A DNA stretch of 64,000 nucleotides, taken from an uncultured Luminiphilus sp. Lineage in GTDB: Bacteria; Pseudomonadota; Gammaproteobacteria; Pseudomonadales; Halieaceae. A program made the translations under genes and the position numbers. Below the pieces are notes generated by a model that saw only the letters and a program-made list of their open reading frames with translations, was not told where the DNA came from and made no database searches. Where the stretch lies: NCBI GenBank assembly GCA_943789425.1, contig CALSUB010000011.1, positions 1 to 64,000 on the forward strand, in the 5' to 3' direction. Each line of letters starts with the position of its first letter. Position 1 is the stretch's first letter. This document shows positions 56,287-64,000 of the stretch, one piece after another.

Positions 56287-57725
56287 TGGGGCTGCGTGAG
56301 TTGCTGGCGGATCAAACGCTGCCTGAGGTGTCGCTGAGCAATATGACCTTAGACAGTCGTGACGTTCAGCCCAACATGACTTTTATTGCGATACCGGGAG
56401 CAGAGCGCGACGGTCGAGATTTTATTCATGCCGCTTTAGCGCTGGGTGCTGGGGTGGTGCTGGCGGAGGCCGATGATCGTGAATTGCCTGAAGACGATCG
56501 GGTGATCGCAATCAGTGGTTTAAAGGATCAGCTAGGCGTGCTCGCTGACCGTTTTTATCGCTCACCTTCTTGCCAGTTAAAAGTGATGGCGGTCACTGGC
56601 ACTAACGGTAAGACGTCAATCGTGGAGTTGACCCGTCAGTTATTACAAGCAGTTGGATTAAAAGCGGGCTCAATCGGCACACTGGGATCGCGACTGGCCG
56701 GTCCGCCGACAGAGGTGCGTAATACGACGCCCGACTGTATTACGTTGCATCGACAGCTGCGTGTTTGGCGGGATGCGGGCGTTGACTATGTTGCCATGGA
56801 AGCGTCTAGTCATGCGCTGGATCAGCGGCGACTCGATGGTCTAAAAATTGATGTGGCGGTGTTTACCAACCTCTCCCGCGATCACCTCGACTACCACCAT
56901 TCGATGGAAGCGTACGGCGAGTCGAAGTTCAAGCTGTTCCGCGACTTTGCGTCATCGGTGCAAATTTATAACGCCGATGACAGCGTCTTGTCGTCTCAGA
57001 GTGATATTTGGGGCCGTGACAGTGTCGGTATTTCTTTTAGCGATGAATCAGCAGATGTGCTGATTGGAATGATCAGTGTCGCGCCGTTGGCATTTACTGT
57101 GCAGACGCCTTGGGGTAACGCACAGATCGATTCATTGCTTGCCGGCCGATTTAACGCGTTCAATCTCACAGTAGCCATCGTGGCGACCGCCTCAATGGGA
57201 GTTTCTTTTGCTGAGATTATTGAGGTTACCCAACAACTAAAACCCGTTCCGGGCCGTCTTGAGCCGATGGAGATGACGTCTGACATCACGGTCGTTATTG
57301 ATTACGCCCATACTCCCGATGCGCTTCATCGCGCGATCACGGCGGTTTCCGAAGCGCGTCATCAAGGGTGTCTTTGGGTTTTGTTTGGCTGCGGTGGAGA
57401 TCGAGATCGCGGCAAGCGATCAGAGATGGGGGCGGTAGCGACTCGGTTGGCGGATCGGATCGTTGTGACCAGTGACAATCCCAGAGGCGAGGCACCGGAA
57501 GCCATTATTCAGGACATTTTGGCGGGTTGTGAGGGCGCAACACCGCTAGTCGAAGTTGATCGAGCAACCGCCATTTCGTTGGTTATTGCGGAGGCCGCTG
57601 CCGGCGATACCGTGTTAATAGCGGGTAAGGGACATGAAACTTATCAAGAGATTGCGGGCGCCCGAATACCCTTCTCCGATGTGCAGTGTGCCAATCATTA
57701 TTTGGCACAAAGGCGGGCTGCTTGA
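56283..57725 (+). CDS. murE: UDP-MurNAc-tripeptide synthetase (meso-DAP adding)
   Basis: MurE adds meso-diaminopimelate to UDP-MurNAc-Ala-Glu. The ATP loop is VTGTNGKTSIVEL, and the specificity motif DNPR lies at residues 398-401, which selects meso-DAP over lysine. TTPDCITLHRQL, MEASSHALDQRR, FTNLSRDHLDYH and VIDYAHTPDAL are also present. ATG 56283 overlaps the ftsI stop by four bases; a second ATG follows directly. Length is 480 residues. Confidence 0.97.
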   Translation: MMGLRELLADQTLPEVSLSNMTLDSRDVQPNMTFIAIPGAERDGRDFIHAALALGAGVVLAEADDRELPEDDRVIAISGLKDQLGVLADRFYRSPSCQLKVMAVTGTNGKTSIVELTRQLLQAVGLKAGSIGTLGSRLAGPPTEVRNTTPDCITLHRQLRVWRDAGVDYVAMEASSHALDQRRLDGLKIDVAVFTNLSRDHLDYHHSMEAYGESKFKLFRDFASSVQIYNADDSVLSSQSDIWGRDSVGISFSDESADVLIGMISVAPLAFTVQTPWGNAQIDSLLAGRFNAFNLTVAIVATASMGVSFAEIIEVTQQLKPVPGRLEPMEMTSDITVVIDYAHTPDALHRAITAVSEARHQGCLWVLFGCGGDRDRGKRSEMGAVATRLADRIVVTSDNPRGEAPEAIIQDILAGCEGATPLVEVDRATAISLVIAEAAAGDTVLIAGKGHETYQEIAGARIPFSDVQCANHYLAQRRAA

Positions 57726-59086
57726 TGGCTTCGGTGGCATTAAAAGCGTTAGCACAGCGAGCCAACGGTGAGCTGATTGGTGAGTCTGTGCCGCTTCAAG
57801 GACTGGCCATAGACAGCCGAGTGGCCCAGCCCGGTGATTTATTCGCTGCGATTGCGGGCATTCAGGTTGACGGCCATGATTTTGCGCCTCAGGCAACTGC
57901 TGCAGGTGCGGTGGCTGTTCTCACAGAGCGAGAGGTCAAGGGGGTAACACCCCAGCTGGTGGTTTCTGACGTGGTGAAGGCGTCGGGTCAGTTTGCGCTT
58001 CTGAAACGCCAGGCCTTTCTTGGGTCGGTGGTGGCTGTCACCGGCAGCGCCGGGAAAACCACAACTAAAAACCTCATTGCTGCTGCGTTGGCCGGAGCGG
58101 GGGCTGTTCATGCGACTCAGGGCAATCACAATAACGAGCTCGGCGTGCCCATAACGTTGGCGGGTTTGAACGAATCCCATCAGTTTGGTGTGATCGAGAT
58201 GGGTGCAGGGCAGCCCGGTGATATTGCTTACCTGTGTCAATTGGCGCAGCCAAGCGTCGCGGTTTGCTTAAATGCTTCGGCGGCGCATCTCGTGAATTAT
58301 CAGAGTGTCGATCAGATCGCCTCTACAAAAGGTGAGATTCTCGAGGGATTGGGAGGTGAGGGGCTGGCGATTATTAATGCCGATCAGCCATGGCTTGCGC
58401 AATGGATTCAGCAGGCGGGCGACGCCAGAACCATCACGTTTGGACTGTCAGAAAAGGCAGATTACCGCGCCATCAATATTCAATATCAAGGCTTGAATGG
58501 AACGCGATTTGATTTAATCGCTCCCTCAATGGTTTTGCCAGTCAGCCTGCGATTGCCCGGAGCCATACAGGTCATTAATGCACTCGCCGCCTTAGCGGTT
58601 GCCATTGAACTGGGAGTGCCTCCGGTTAGCGCTGTCGATGGGCTCGGTCAAGTCGTCCCCGAGGTGGGCCGCGGTGCGGTATTAGTCGGGCGAACCGGCG
58701 GACGGGTGGTGGACGATAGTTATAACGCGAACCCTGCAGCCGTCATGGCCGCGATCGATACCTTAGCGCGCGAGTCAGCTTATAGCGTGCTCATACTCGG
58801 ACCGATGTTGGAGTTGGGGCCGACTAGCGACGCCTTACATGGCGATGTGGGGCGCTACGCTAAAGCAGCAGGAATCGATCTTTTAGTGGCAGTAGGACGG
58901 GAAGCGGCTGCCGCCGCCGAAGCATATGGAGCGGGTTCACACTATTTTTCCAATCAGCAGGCCTTGTGGGCTGCTTTTCCTGAGCTACCCGATGAACACC
59001 TTATTTGGGTGAAAGGTTCTCGCGGCGCGATGCTGGAAAAAACCGTGCACTGGTTGACCCAAGCAGAGGAAGGTTTCTCATGCTGA
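57725..59086 (+). CDS. murF: UDP-MurNAc-tripeptide D-alanyl-D-alanine ligase
   Basis: MurF adds D-Ala-D-Ala to complete the UDP-MurNAc-pentapeptide. The ATP loop is [15 protein letters not shown], followed by [31 protein letters not shown] and [19 protein letters not shown] 57725 overlaps the murE stop (TGATG) and gives 453 residues (E. coli 452). The end overlaps mraY by seven bases. Confidence 0.96.
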   Translation: MASVALKALAQRANGELIGESVPLQGLAIDSRVAQPGDLFAAIAGIQVDGHDFAPQATAAGAVAVLTEREVKGVTPQLVVSDVVKASGQFALLKRQAFLGSVVAVTGSAGKTTTKNLIAAALAGAGAVHATQGNHNNELGVPITLAGLNESHQFGVIEMGAGQPGDIAYLCQLAQPSVAVCLNASAAHLVNYQSVDQIASTKGEILEGLGGEGLAIINADQPWLAQWIQQAGDARTITFGLSEKADYRAINIQYQGLNGTRFDLIAPSMVLPVSLRLPGAIQVINALAALAVAIELGVPPVSAVDGLGQVVPEVGRGAVLVGRTGGRVVDDSYNANPAAVMAAIDTLARESAYSVLILGPMLELGPTSDALHGDVGRYAKAAGIDLLVAVGREAAAAAEAYGAGSHYFSNQQALWAAFPELPDEHLIWVKGSRGAMLEKTVHWLTQAEEGFSC

Positions 59087-60162
59087 TGTGGCTGAGTGAG
59101 CAGTTACTGTTCCTAGATCCGGGTTTTGGTGTCTTTCAGTACCTCACCCTGAGGGCTATTTTAGCGGCCTGCTCGGCGATGCTGATCTCAATGCTGGTGG
59201 GCCCCTTCGTGATAGCACGACTGAATGATTTGCAGATTGGTCAGACGATTCGCTCAGAAGGGCCAGAATCTCATCTCGTCAAAGCGGGCACGCCGACAAT
59301 GGGCGGGGCGCTGATCCTCCTTGCAGTGTTAGGGTCGACGGTGCTTTGGGCCGATCTCGACAATCGATACGTCTGGATTGTCATCGTGACCACCGCTGCA
59401 TTTGGCGCGATTGGCTGGGTTGACGATTATCGTAAAGTAGTCAGAAAAGATACCAGAGGGCTACCCGCTCGCTGGAAGTATCTTTGGCAGTCAGTCGCTG
59501 CATTGGCTTGCACGGTATTGCTATTTACCACCGCAGTGACACCAGAAGAGACAACCCTTTACGTGCCGTTTTTTAAAGACGTGGCCTGGTCGATGGGCTG
59601 GCTGTTCGTCCCGTTTAGTTATTTCGTGATTGTCGGGTCCAGCAACGCGGTCAATTTAACAGATGGTTTAGATGGCCTTGCCATTATGCCAACCGTGATG
59701 GTGGCAACAGGTTTGGGTGTGATCGCCTATCTGGCTGGTCATGTCGAATTTGCTGATTATCTGAATATTGCCTACTTATCGGGTACCGGTGAATTGGTGG
59801 TTTTTTGCGGTGCCATCGCCGGGGCCGGCCTCGGTTTTCTCTGGTTTAACACTTATCCGGCAATGATTTTTATGGGTGATGTTGGCGCCTTAGCATTGGG
59901 TGCGGCGCTAGGCGTCGTGGCAGTGATCACCCGTCATGAGATTGTACTCTTCATCATGGGAGGCATTTTCGTACTCGAGACGCTCTCAGTGATTATTCAA
60001 GTGAGCTCCTTTAAGTTAACGGGACGGCGTGTGTTTCGTATGGCGCCGATTCACCATCACTTCGAGTTAAAAGGCTGGCCCGAACCGCGGGTAATTGTTC
60101 GGTTTTGGATTATCACGGTGATGCTGGTGCTGTTTGGCCTCGCCACATTGAAGTTGCGGTGA
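59080..60162 (+). CDS. mraY: Phospho-MurNAc-pentapeptide translocase MraY
   Basis: MraY makes lipid I on the inner membrane from undecaprenyl phosphate. The 360-residue protein has ten hydrophobic helices, with [11 protein letters not shown], the catalytic aspartates in [21 protein letters not shown] and [28 protein letters not shown] and [24 protein letters not shown] 59080 ([10 protein letters not shown]) fits the family start and overlaps murF; ATG 59086 is an alternative. Confidence 0.97.
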   Translation: MLMWLSEQLLFLDPGFGVFQYLTLRAILAACSAMLISMLVGPFVIARLNDLQIGQTIRSEGPESHLVKAGTPTMGGALILLAVLGSTVLWADLDNRYVWIVIVTTAAFGAIGWVDDYRKVVRKDTRGLPARWKYLWQSVAALACTVLLFTTAVTPEETTLYVPFFKDVAWSMGWLFVPFSYFVIVGSSNAVNLTDGLDGLAIMPTVMVATGLGVIAYLAGHVEFADYLNIAYLSGTGELVVFCGAIAGAGLGFLWFNTYPAMIFMGDVGALALGAALGVVAVITRHEIVLFIMGGIFVLETLSVIIQVSSFKLTGRRVFRMAPIHHHFELKGWPEPRVIVRFWIITVMLVLFGLATLKLR

Positions 60163-60166
60163 GCTA

Positions 60167-61528
60167 ATGCCAGCACTCAACACAATGATTGCGAGTTCTG
60201 AAAAACGATTGATTGTCGGTTTGGGTATGACCGGCCGGTCCGTGGCACGTTGGTGGCGTCAACAAGGGGTCGCTTTTACGGCCTTTGATACGCGTCAAGA
60301 GATGGCAAGTGATCCCGCGATACTCGCAGAAATAGACCCGCACTTAGTCACCTTTGGTGAGGTAGACCTTGATTTCGCCGATGACGTCACCGACATGATT
60401 GTGAGCCCTGGTGTGTCCCTGGATCACCCGTTAGTGGCACGAGCCTCTGCTCGAGGCTGTCGTATACGAGGTGATATTGATTTATTCATGGAGGCGGTCC
60501 AGATGCCGGTCATCGGCATTACAGGATCCAACGGAAAATCGACGGTCACGGCGCTACTTGGCGAAATGATGAATGCCTGCGATATCTCCGCATCGGTTGG
60601 CGGTAATTTCGGCAGGCCGGCGCTCGATCTGTTGGCTGACAATGCTGATTACTACGTACTAGAGCTCTCAAGCTTTCAGCTCGAGCGTGCAGAGGCGCTG
60701 GGCCTTGAGATCGCAACCGTGCTGAATGTGAGCGCTGATCATCTCGATCGCTACCCCTCACTGAAGGAGTACCACCGAGCTAAGCACCGCATTTTCCGTC
60801 AGGCAAAAAGGATCGTCGCAAATCGTGATGACCCACTAACGGTCCCGTTGATATCGGAGGAGGTTCGAGTCAGCTGGTGTCGTTTGGGCGAGCCTGATCT
60901 CGATGAATTTGGTGTACGAGCGGTGCAAGGAGCGGAATGGCTGTGCCGGGGCTGGGAGCCCCTGGTGGCGAGTGCTGAGTTGACGCTTCCCGGACGGCAC
61001 AATATTCAGAACGTGTTGGTGGCATTGGCGATCGGTCTAGAGCTCGAGCTCCCGTTGTCGCGTTTGGTGGAGGCAGCGAAAGCGTATCGGGGGCTGCCCC
61101 ATCGATGTCAGTTCGTGGCTGAGCGAAATGGCGTTCTCTTTATCGATGACAGTAAGGGCACTAATGTTGGCGCAACCCTCGCCGCGCTCAATGGGCTGAG
61201 CAGTGACAGTAAGATCTGGTTAATCTTGGGTGGTCAGGGAAAAGGTCAGGATTTTTCGCTCTTATCGAAAACGGTGTCAGATCGTTGCGCGGGGGTGATC
61301 GTCATTGGTGAGGCAGCCGAGGATATCGCTGATCAACTCAGTAATGCGGTATCACTTGCACACGCTGCTACCTTAAAAATCGCGGTTGATCAGGCCGCCG
61401 CCGCCGCAGAGTCTGGACAAATCGTACTGTTGTCGCCGGCGTGTGCGAGCTTAGATATGTTTGCCGATTACGTTGATCGCGGTGAGCAATTTCAATCAGC
61501 GGTCGCATCACTTGAGGTGGCAGCATGA
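60167..61528 (+). CDS. murD: UDP-MurNAc-alanine-D-glutamate ligase
   Basis: MurD adds D-glutamate to UDP-MurNAc-Ala. The sequence has LIVGLGMTGRSVARWW, GITGSNGKSTVTALL (ATP loop), LELSSFQLE, NVSADHLDRYP and FIDDSKGTNVGATLAAL. Length is 453 residues (E. coli 438). ATG 60167 lies four bases after mraY; ATG 60185 would give a length nearer the family mean. It overlaps ftsW by four bases. Confidence 0.96.
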   Translation: MPALNTMIASSEKRLIVGLGMTGRSVARWWRQQGVAFTAFDTRQEMASDPAILAEIDPHLVTFGEVDLDFADDVTDMIVSPGVSLDHPLVARASARGCRIRGDIDLFMEAVQMPVIGITGSNGKSTVTALLGEMMNACDISASVGGNFGRPALDLLADNADYYVLELSSFQLERAEALGLEIATVLNVSADHLDRYPSLKEYHRAKHRIFRQAKRIVANRDDPLTVPLISEEVRVSWCRLGEPDLDEFGVRAVQGAEWLCRGWEPLVASAELTLPGRHNIQNVLVALAIGLELELPLSRLVEAAKAYRGLPHRCQFVAERNGVLFIDDSKGTNVGATLAALNGLSSDSKIWLILGGQGKGQDFSLLSKTVSDRCAGVIVIGEAAEDIADQLSNAVSLAHAATLKIAVDQAAAAAESGQIVLLSPACASLDMFADYVDRGEQFQSAVASLEVAA

Positions 61529-62688
61529 ATCGCGCGGCGCCCCTGCAAGGGTACAGCGGCGATGCGCTCTTACTGGGGTTCAGCGTCGCACTGATCAGCA
61601 TTGGCCTGATTGCGATCGCTTCTGCATCGATCGAATACAGTGACTTTCACTTTGGTAATCCATGGCATCACGCTGAGCGCCATACCCTCTATCTGTTATT
61701 AGGCCTTTCAGCAGCTGCGTTGTCCTACATGATTCCCACTGAAACCTTCAACCGCCTCTCTCCTTGGTTACTGTTTATCGCTTTTGCGCTGCTCATCCTG
61801 GTACTCATGCCCGGTATTGGCCGCGAAGTGAATGGGGCAAAGCGATGGTTGCCTTTGCTGGGGGCATTAACGGTACAGCCATCAGAGTTCGCTAAGTTTG
61901 CGCTGCTGCTCTACACCGCCGGCTACTTAGTCAGGCAAGAGGACGCCGTACGCCATCACTGGCAAGGACTGGCTAAGCTCATTTTTATCCTCGGTATCGT
62001 CGCGTTTTTGCTGCTAATGGAGCCTGATTTTGGCGCCACAGTGATCGCCGTGGGTGCCGTGGTGGGGATGATGTTTCTCGCGGGCGCGCGATTGATTTAC
62101 GTGCTCGCGCTACTCGCCTCAGTCGGAATGGGCTTTTTGGTGTTGGTGTTCAGCGCGCCCTATCGATTACAGCGGCTCACCGCCTACCAAGATCCTTGGT
62201 CAGATCCTTTTGGTGCTGGCTTCCAATTGGTGCAGTCCCTCATCGCCTTCGGTCGGGGGGAATGGTTCGGTGTGGGACTCGGCAACAGCATTCAGAAGTT
62301 ATTTTATTTACCGGAAGCTCATACGGACTTTGTCTTTTCGATATGGGCAGAGGAAACGGGATTATTTGGCGCACTCTTACTGATTCTATTATTCGTTGGC
62401 TTAATCACGCGCATTATGCAGACCGGTTGGCGTGCCGCGGCCGAGGGAAATGGTTTTGCGGCTTATCTTTGTTTTGGCGTTGGCCTCATGTTTGCCGGGC
62501 AAGTTTTCATCAATATGGGAGCGAGCTCAGGATTACTGCCTACCAAAGGCTTGACGCTACCGTTTGTGAGTTATGGCGGATCAAGCTTGATCATGAACTG
62601 CGCTTTGCTCGGTATCGTATTGCGTATCGCTCAGCAACTCCGACCAGAGCAGCGCACTGATCAACCTATGTCGCGGAGAGTGGCATGA
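61525..62688 (+). CDS. ftsW: Septal peptidoglycan polymerase FtsW
   Basis: FtsW is the SEDS-family glycosyltransferase that polymerises septal glycan together with FtsI. The 387-residue protein has ten hydrophobic helices and the SEDS motifs ALTVQPSEFAKFALLLYTA, LMEPDFGATVI, LVQSLIAFGRGEWFGVGLGNS, LPEAHTDFVFSIWAEETG and LPFVSYGGSSLIMN. The catalytic Asp region (E. coli D297) corresponds to AHTDFVF. It overlaps murD and murG by four bases each. Confidence 0.97.
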   Translation: MNRAAPLQGYSGDALLLGFSVALISIGLIAIASASIEYSDFHFGNPWHHAERHTLYLLLGLSAAALSYMIPTETFNRLSPWLLFIAFALLILVLMPGIGREVNGAKRWLPLLGALTVQPSEFAKFALLLYTAGYLVRQEDAVRHHWQGLAKLIFILGIVAFLLLMEPDFGATVIAVGAVVGMMFLAGARLIYVLALLASVGMGFLVLVFSAPYRLQRLTAYQDPWSDPFGAGFQLVQSLIAFGRGEWFGVGLGNSIQKLFYLPEAHTDFVFSIWAEETGLFGALLLILLFVGLITRIMQTGWRAAAEGNGFAAYLCFGVGLMFAGQVFINMGASSGLLPTKGLTLPFVSYGGSSLIMNCALLGIVLRIAQQLRPEQRTDQPMSRRVA

Positions 62689-63815
62689 CGGTCGAGCCAA
62701 CACGTCACAATGAGTATCGCGCCTTGATTGCGGCAGGTGGAACGGGGGGGCATGTTTATCCTGCGCTCGCCGTGGCCGATGCTTTGTCTGAGCGGGGTTG
62801 GACCGTTGAGTGGATCGGCACTGAACGAGGAATCGAACATCGACTCGTGCCCGCATCCGGAATTTCATTGCACTGCCTAAACGTGTCGGGTCTTCGAGGA
62901 AAACGTCTCTTTGATCGAGCGCGAAGCCTGGTTAGGGTGATCGGTGGATTGTGGCGATCGGTGAACATCATCTGGCGGGTGCGACCCGATATCGTTCTAG
63001 GAATGGGAGGCTATGCGGCGGGTCCAGCAGGTCTGGCAGCTTGGTTGACGCGATTACCCCTTGTCATTCATGAGCAAAATGCGGTGGCAGGCACCACCAA
63101 TAGATGGTTAGCCCCTTTGGCAAAGCATGTGCTGTGTGGTTTGCCGGGTGAATTTGCGCGACGCCGCGACGCCCGTGTCGTTGGTAATCCTGTGCGTGCC
63201 AACCTCTGTGAGGTGGATCGCAGTGGGTTAGCCGAACTCTCCGGTTTTTCAGCGCAGCGGCCACTGAACTTGCTCGTGTTAGGCGGCAGCCTGGGTGCAG
63301 CACCCCTCAATAGTCTTCTACCCCCGACCATCGATCGCCTAGTGATCAAGGGTCTGGGAGAGTCGATCGCTGTCTGGCAGCAATGTGGAGAAAGCAATCG
63401 GTCAGCCGCAGACGAAGCATGGCAGGGGACTCGATTTTCCCAATGCCAACGAGACGATTTTATTGACGATATGGCAACCGCTTACGCGTGGGCTGACGTG
63501 GTGATTGCGCGAGCGGGTGCATTGACGGTGTCGGAGCTGGCGGCGACAGGAACACCTTCCATACTGATTCCCTTGCCTCAAGCGATCGACGATCACCAGA
63601 CGCATAATGCGCAGGTGCTCACTGAAACAGGCGGCGCCGTGATGGTGACACAGAGCGAAGCGACGCCTGAGCGCATTGCGGATCGTCTTGAGCAATGGAT
63701 TCAGTCGCCGGCGAGTTTACTGGAGATGGCACGGCGCGCTCTGGGGATGATCACGGCTAATGCCACTGATGAAGTGGTGGCAGTTCTAACAGAGGTGGCT
63801 CATGCGAATGACTGA
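62685..63815 (+). CDS. murG: Lipid II synthase MurG
   Basis: MurG transfers GlcNAc to lipid I on the cytoplasmic face. The GT28 signature [21 protein letters not shown] begins the protein, followed by [48 protein letters not shown], and [25 protein letters not shown] with the UDP-GlcNAc site. Length is 376 residues (E. coli 355). Its last bases overlap the murC start by 14. Confidence 0.97.
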   Translation: MTVEPTRHNEYRALIAAGGTGGHVYPALAVADALSERGWTVEWIGTERGIEHRLVPASGISLHCLNVSGLRGKRLFDRARSLVRVIGGLWRSVNIIWRVRPDIVLGMGGYAAGPAGLAAWLTRLPLVIHEQNAVAGTTNRWLAPLAKHVLCGLPGEFARRRDARVVGNPVRANLCEVDRSGLAELSGFSAQRPLNLLVLGGSLGAAPLNSLLPPTIDRLVIKGLGESIAVWQQCGESNRSAADEAWQGTRFSQCQRDDFIDDMATAYAWADVVIARAGALTVSELAATGTPSILIPLPQAIDDHQTHNAQVLTETGGAVMVTQSEATPERIADRLEQWIQSPASLLEMARRALGMITANATDEVVAVLTEVAHAND

Positions 63816-64000
63816 GCCCACAAACCCAGTGCCCTCAATGGATCGGATCCAACACATCTTCATGGTGGGTATTGGCGGCGCTGGTATGAGCGGCATAGCG
63901 GAGGTTCTGAAGGGGCTTGGCTACACGGTTTCAGGATCTGATGTCGCTGACAGTGCCGCCATTATGCGACTGCGGTCATTGGGTATTAACATCTATATCG
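63802..64000 (+). CDS. murC: UDP-MurNAc-alanine ligase, 3' part cut by window edge
   Basis: MurC adds L-alanine to UDP-MurNAc. Only the first 66 codons are inside the window. They include [22 protein letters not shown], the dinucleotide-like N-terminal motif typical of MurC, and [16 protein letters not shown] 63802 (MRMTEPTNP) or ATG 63808 (MTEPTNP) may be the start; both lie inside the murG end. The rest of the gene, and probably ddl and ftsQAZ, lie beyond the window. Confidence 0.93.
   Translation, partial: MRMTEPTNPVPSMDRIQHIFMVGIGGAGMSGIAEVLKGLGYTVSGSDVADSAAIMRLRSLGINIYI

Overview
The window is core-genome DNA of a gammaproteobacterium. Gene families and gene order match the Pseudomonas-type arrangement of Gammaproteobacteria: lolB-ispE-tRNA-Gln-prs-rplY-pth-ychF, hemA-prfA-prmC-moeB, mreBCD-maf-yhdP, rpoN-hpf-ptsN-rapZ-npr, the lpt/kds block, murA-hisG-hisD, rplM-rpsI-petABC-sspAB, lpoA/rsmI-rnpB, and the mra/dcw division cluster. 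By eye the base composition is moderately GC-rich. Genes are packed with 1-25 base overlaps and very short intergenic gaps, which fits a compact free-living (possibly marine, Cellvibrionales/Halieaceae-like) genome; that placement is an inference. An FtsI/MurE set with a DNPR motif indicates meso-DAP peptidoglycan, and LptABC/KdsCD/LolB/LpoA/DolP show a typical LPS-bearing outer membrane. I see no insertion sequence, prophage, CRISPR array or obvious transferred island.

Layout. 1-6.6 kb (minus strand): YchF (cut by the window edge), Pth, L25/CTC, PRPP synthetase, tRNA-Gln, IspE, LolB and a TPR lipoprotein. 6.7-10.7 kb (plus): HemA, RF1 and its methylase PrmC, then a MoeB/ThiF-type gene broken by three frame changes. 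10.7-18 kb: MATE pump, RhlB helicase, CysZ-like protein, Smr protein, and gatBAC. 18-25 kb (plus): MreB/C/D cell-shape genes, Maf, and the large AsmA-like YhdP. 25-34.7 kb (minus): one long run from a YrbG antiporter through KdsD, KdsC, LptC, LptA, LptB, RpoN, Hpf, PtsN, RapZ, NPr and MgtE to YjgA. 34.9-39 kb (plus): MlaC without its ABC transporter, IbaG, MurA, short-form HisG, HisD. 39-43 kb: AlgW/DegS protease, Nif3-family protein, ZapG, ZapE. 43-48 kb (plus): L13, S9, Rieske protein, a single-ORF cytochrome b/c1 fusion, SspA, SspB. 48-51.3 kb (minus): DolP, DiaA-like SIS protein, YraN, LpoA. 51.3-64 kb (plus): RsmI, RNase P RNA, then mraZ-rsmH-ftsL-ftsI-murE-murF-mraY-murD-ftsW-murG-murC (last gene cut by the window edge).

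How it works together. Most of the window serves envelope growth: precursor synthesis (MurA, MurC-G, MraY), septal and lateral synthesis (FtsI/FtsL/FtsW, MreBCD, LpoA), LPS building and export (KdsC/D, LptA-C), lipoprotein and phospholipid traffic (LolB, MlaC, YhdP, DolP), and envelope-stress proteolysis (AlgW, SspA/SspB). The rest is translation (RF1, PrmC, Pth, L25, L13, S9, GatCAB, tRNA-Gln, RsmI, RNase P) and respiration.

Points of note. (1) Cytochrome b and c1 are encoded as one continuous 666-residue ORF. (2) Single-base frame changes interrupt prs, rpoN (at a six-G run) and moeB (three times); prs is normally indispensable, so sequence error is the first explanation. (3) mreC has no ATG/GTG/TTG in a position that keeps its conserved N-terminus; ATC is the best-placed start. 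(4) FtsI carries SSQ where the family has SSN. (5) Phased TGG repeats lie between a good promoter and mraZ. (6) Several neighbours usual at these loci (rng, mlaFED, hisC) are absent here. I did not find a clearly new biological system; the fusion and the start-codon and regulatory observations are the best leads.
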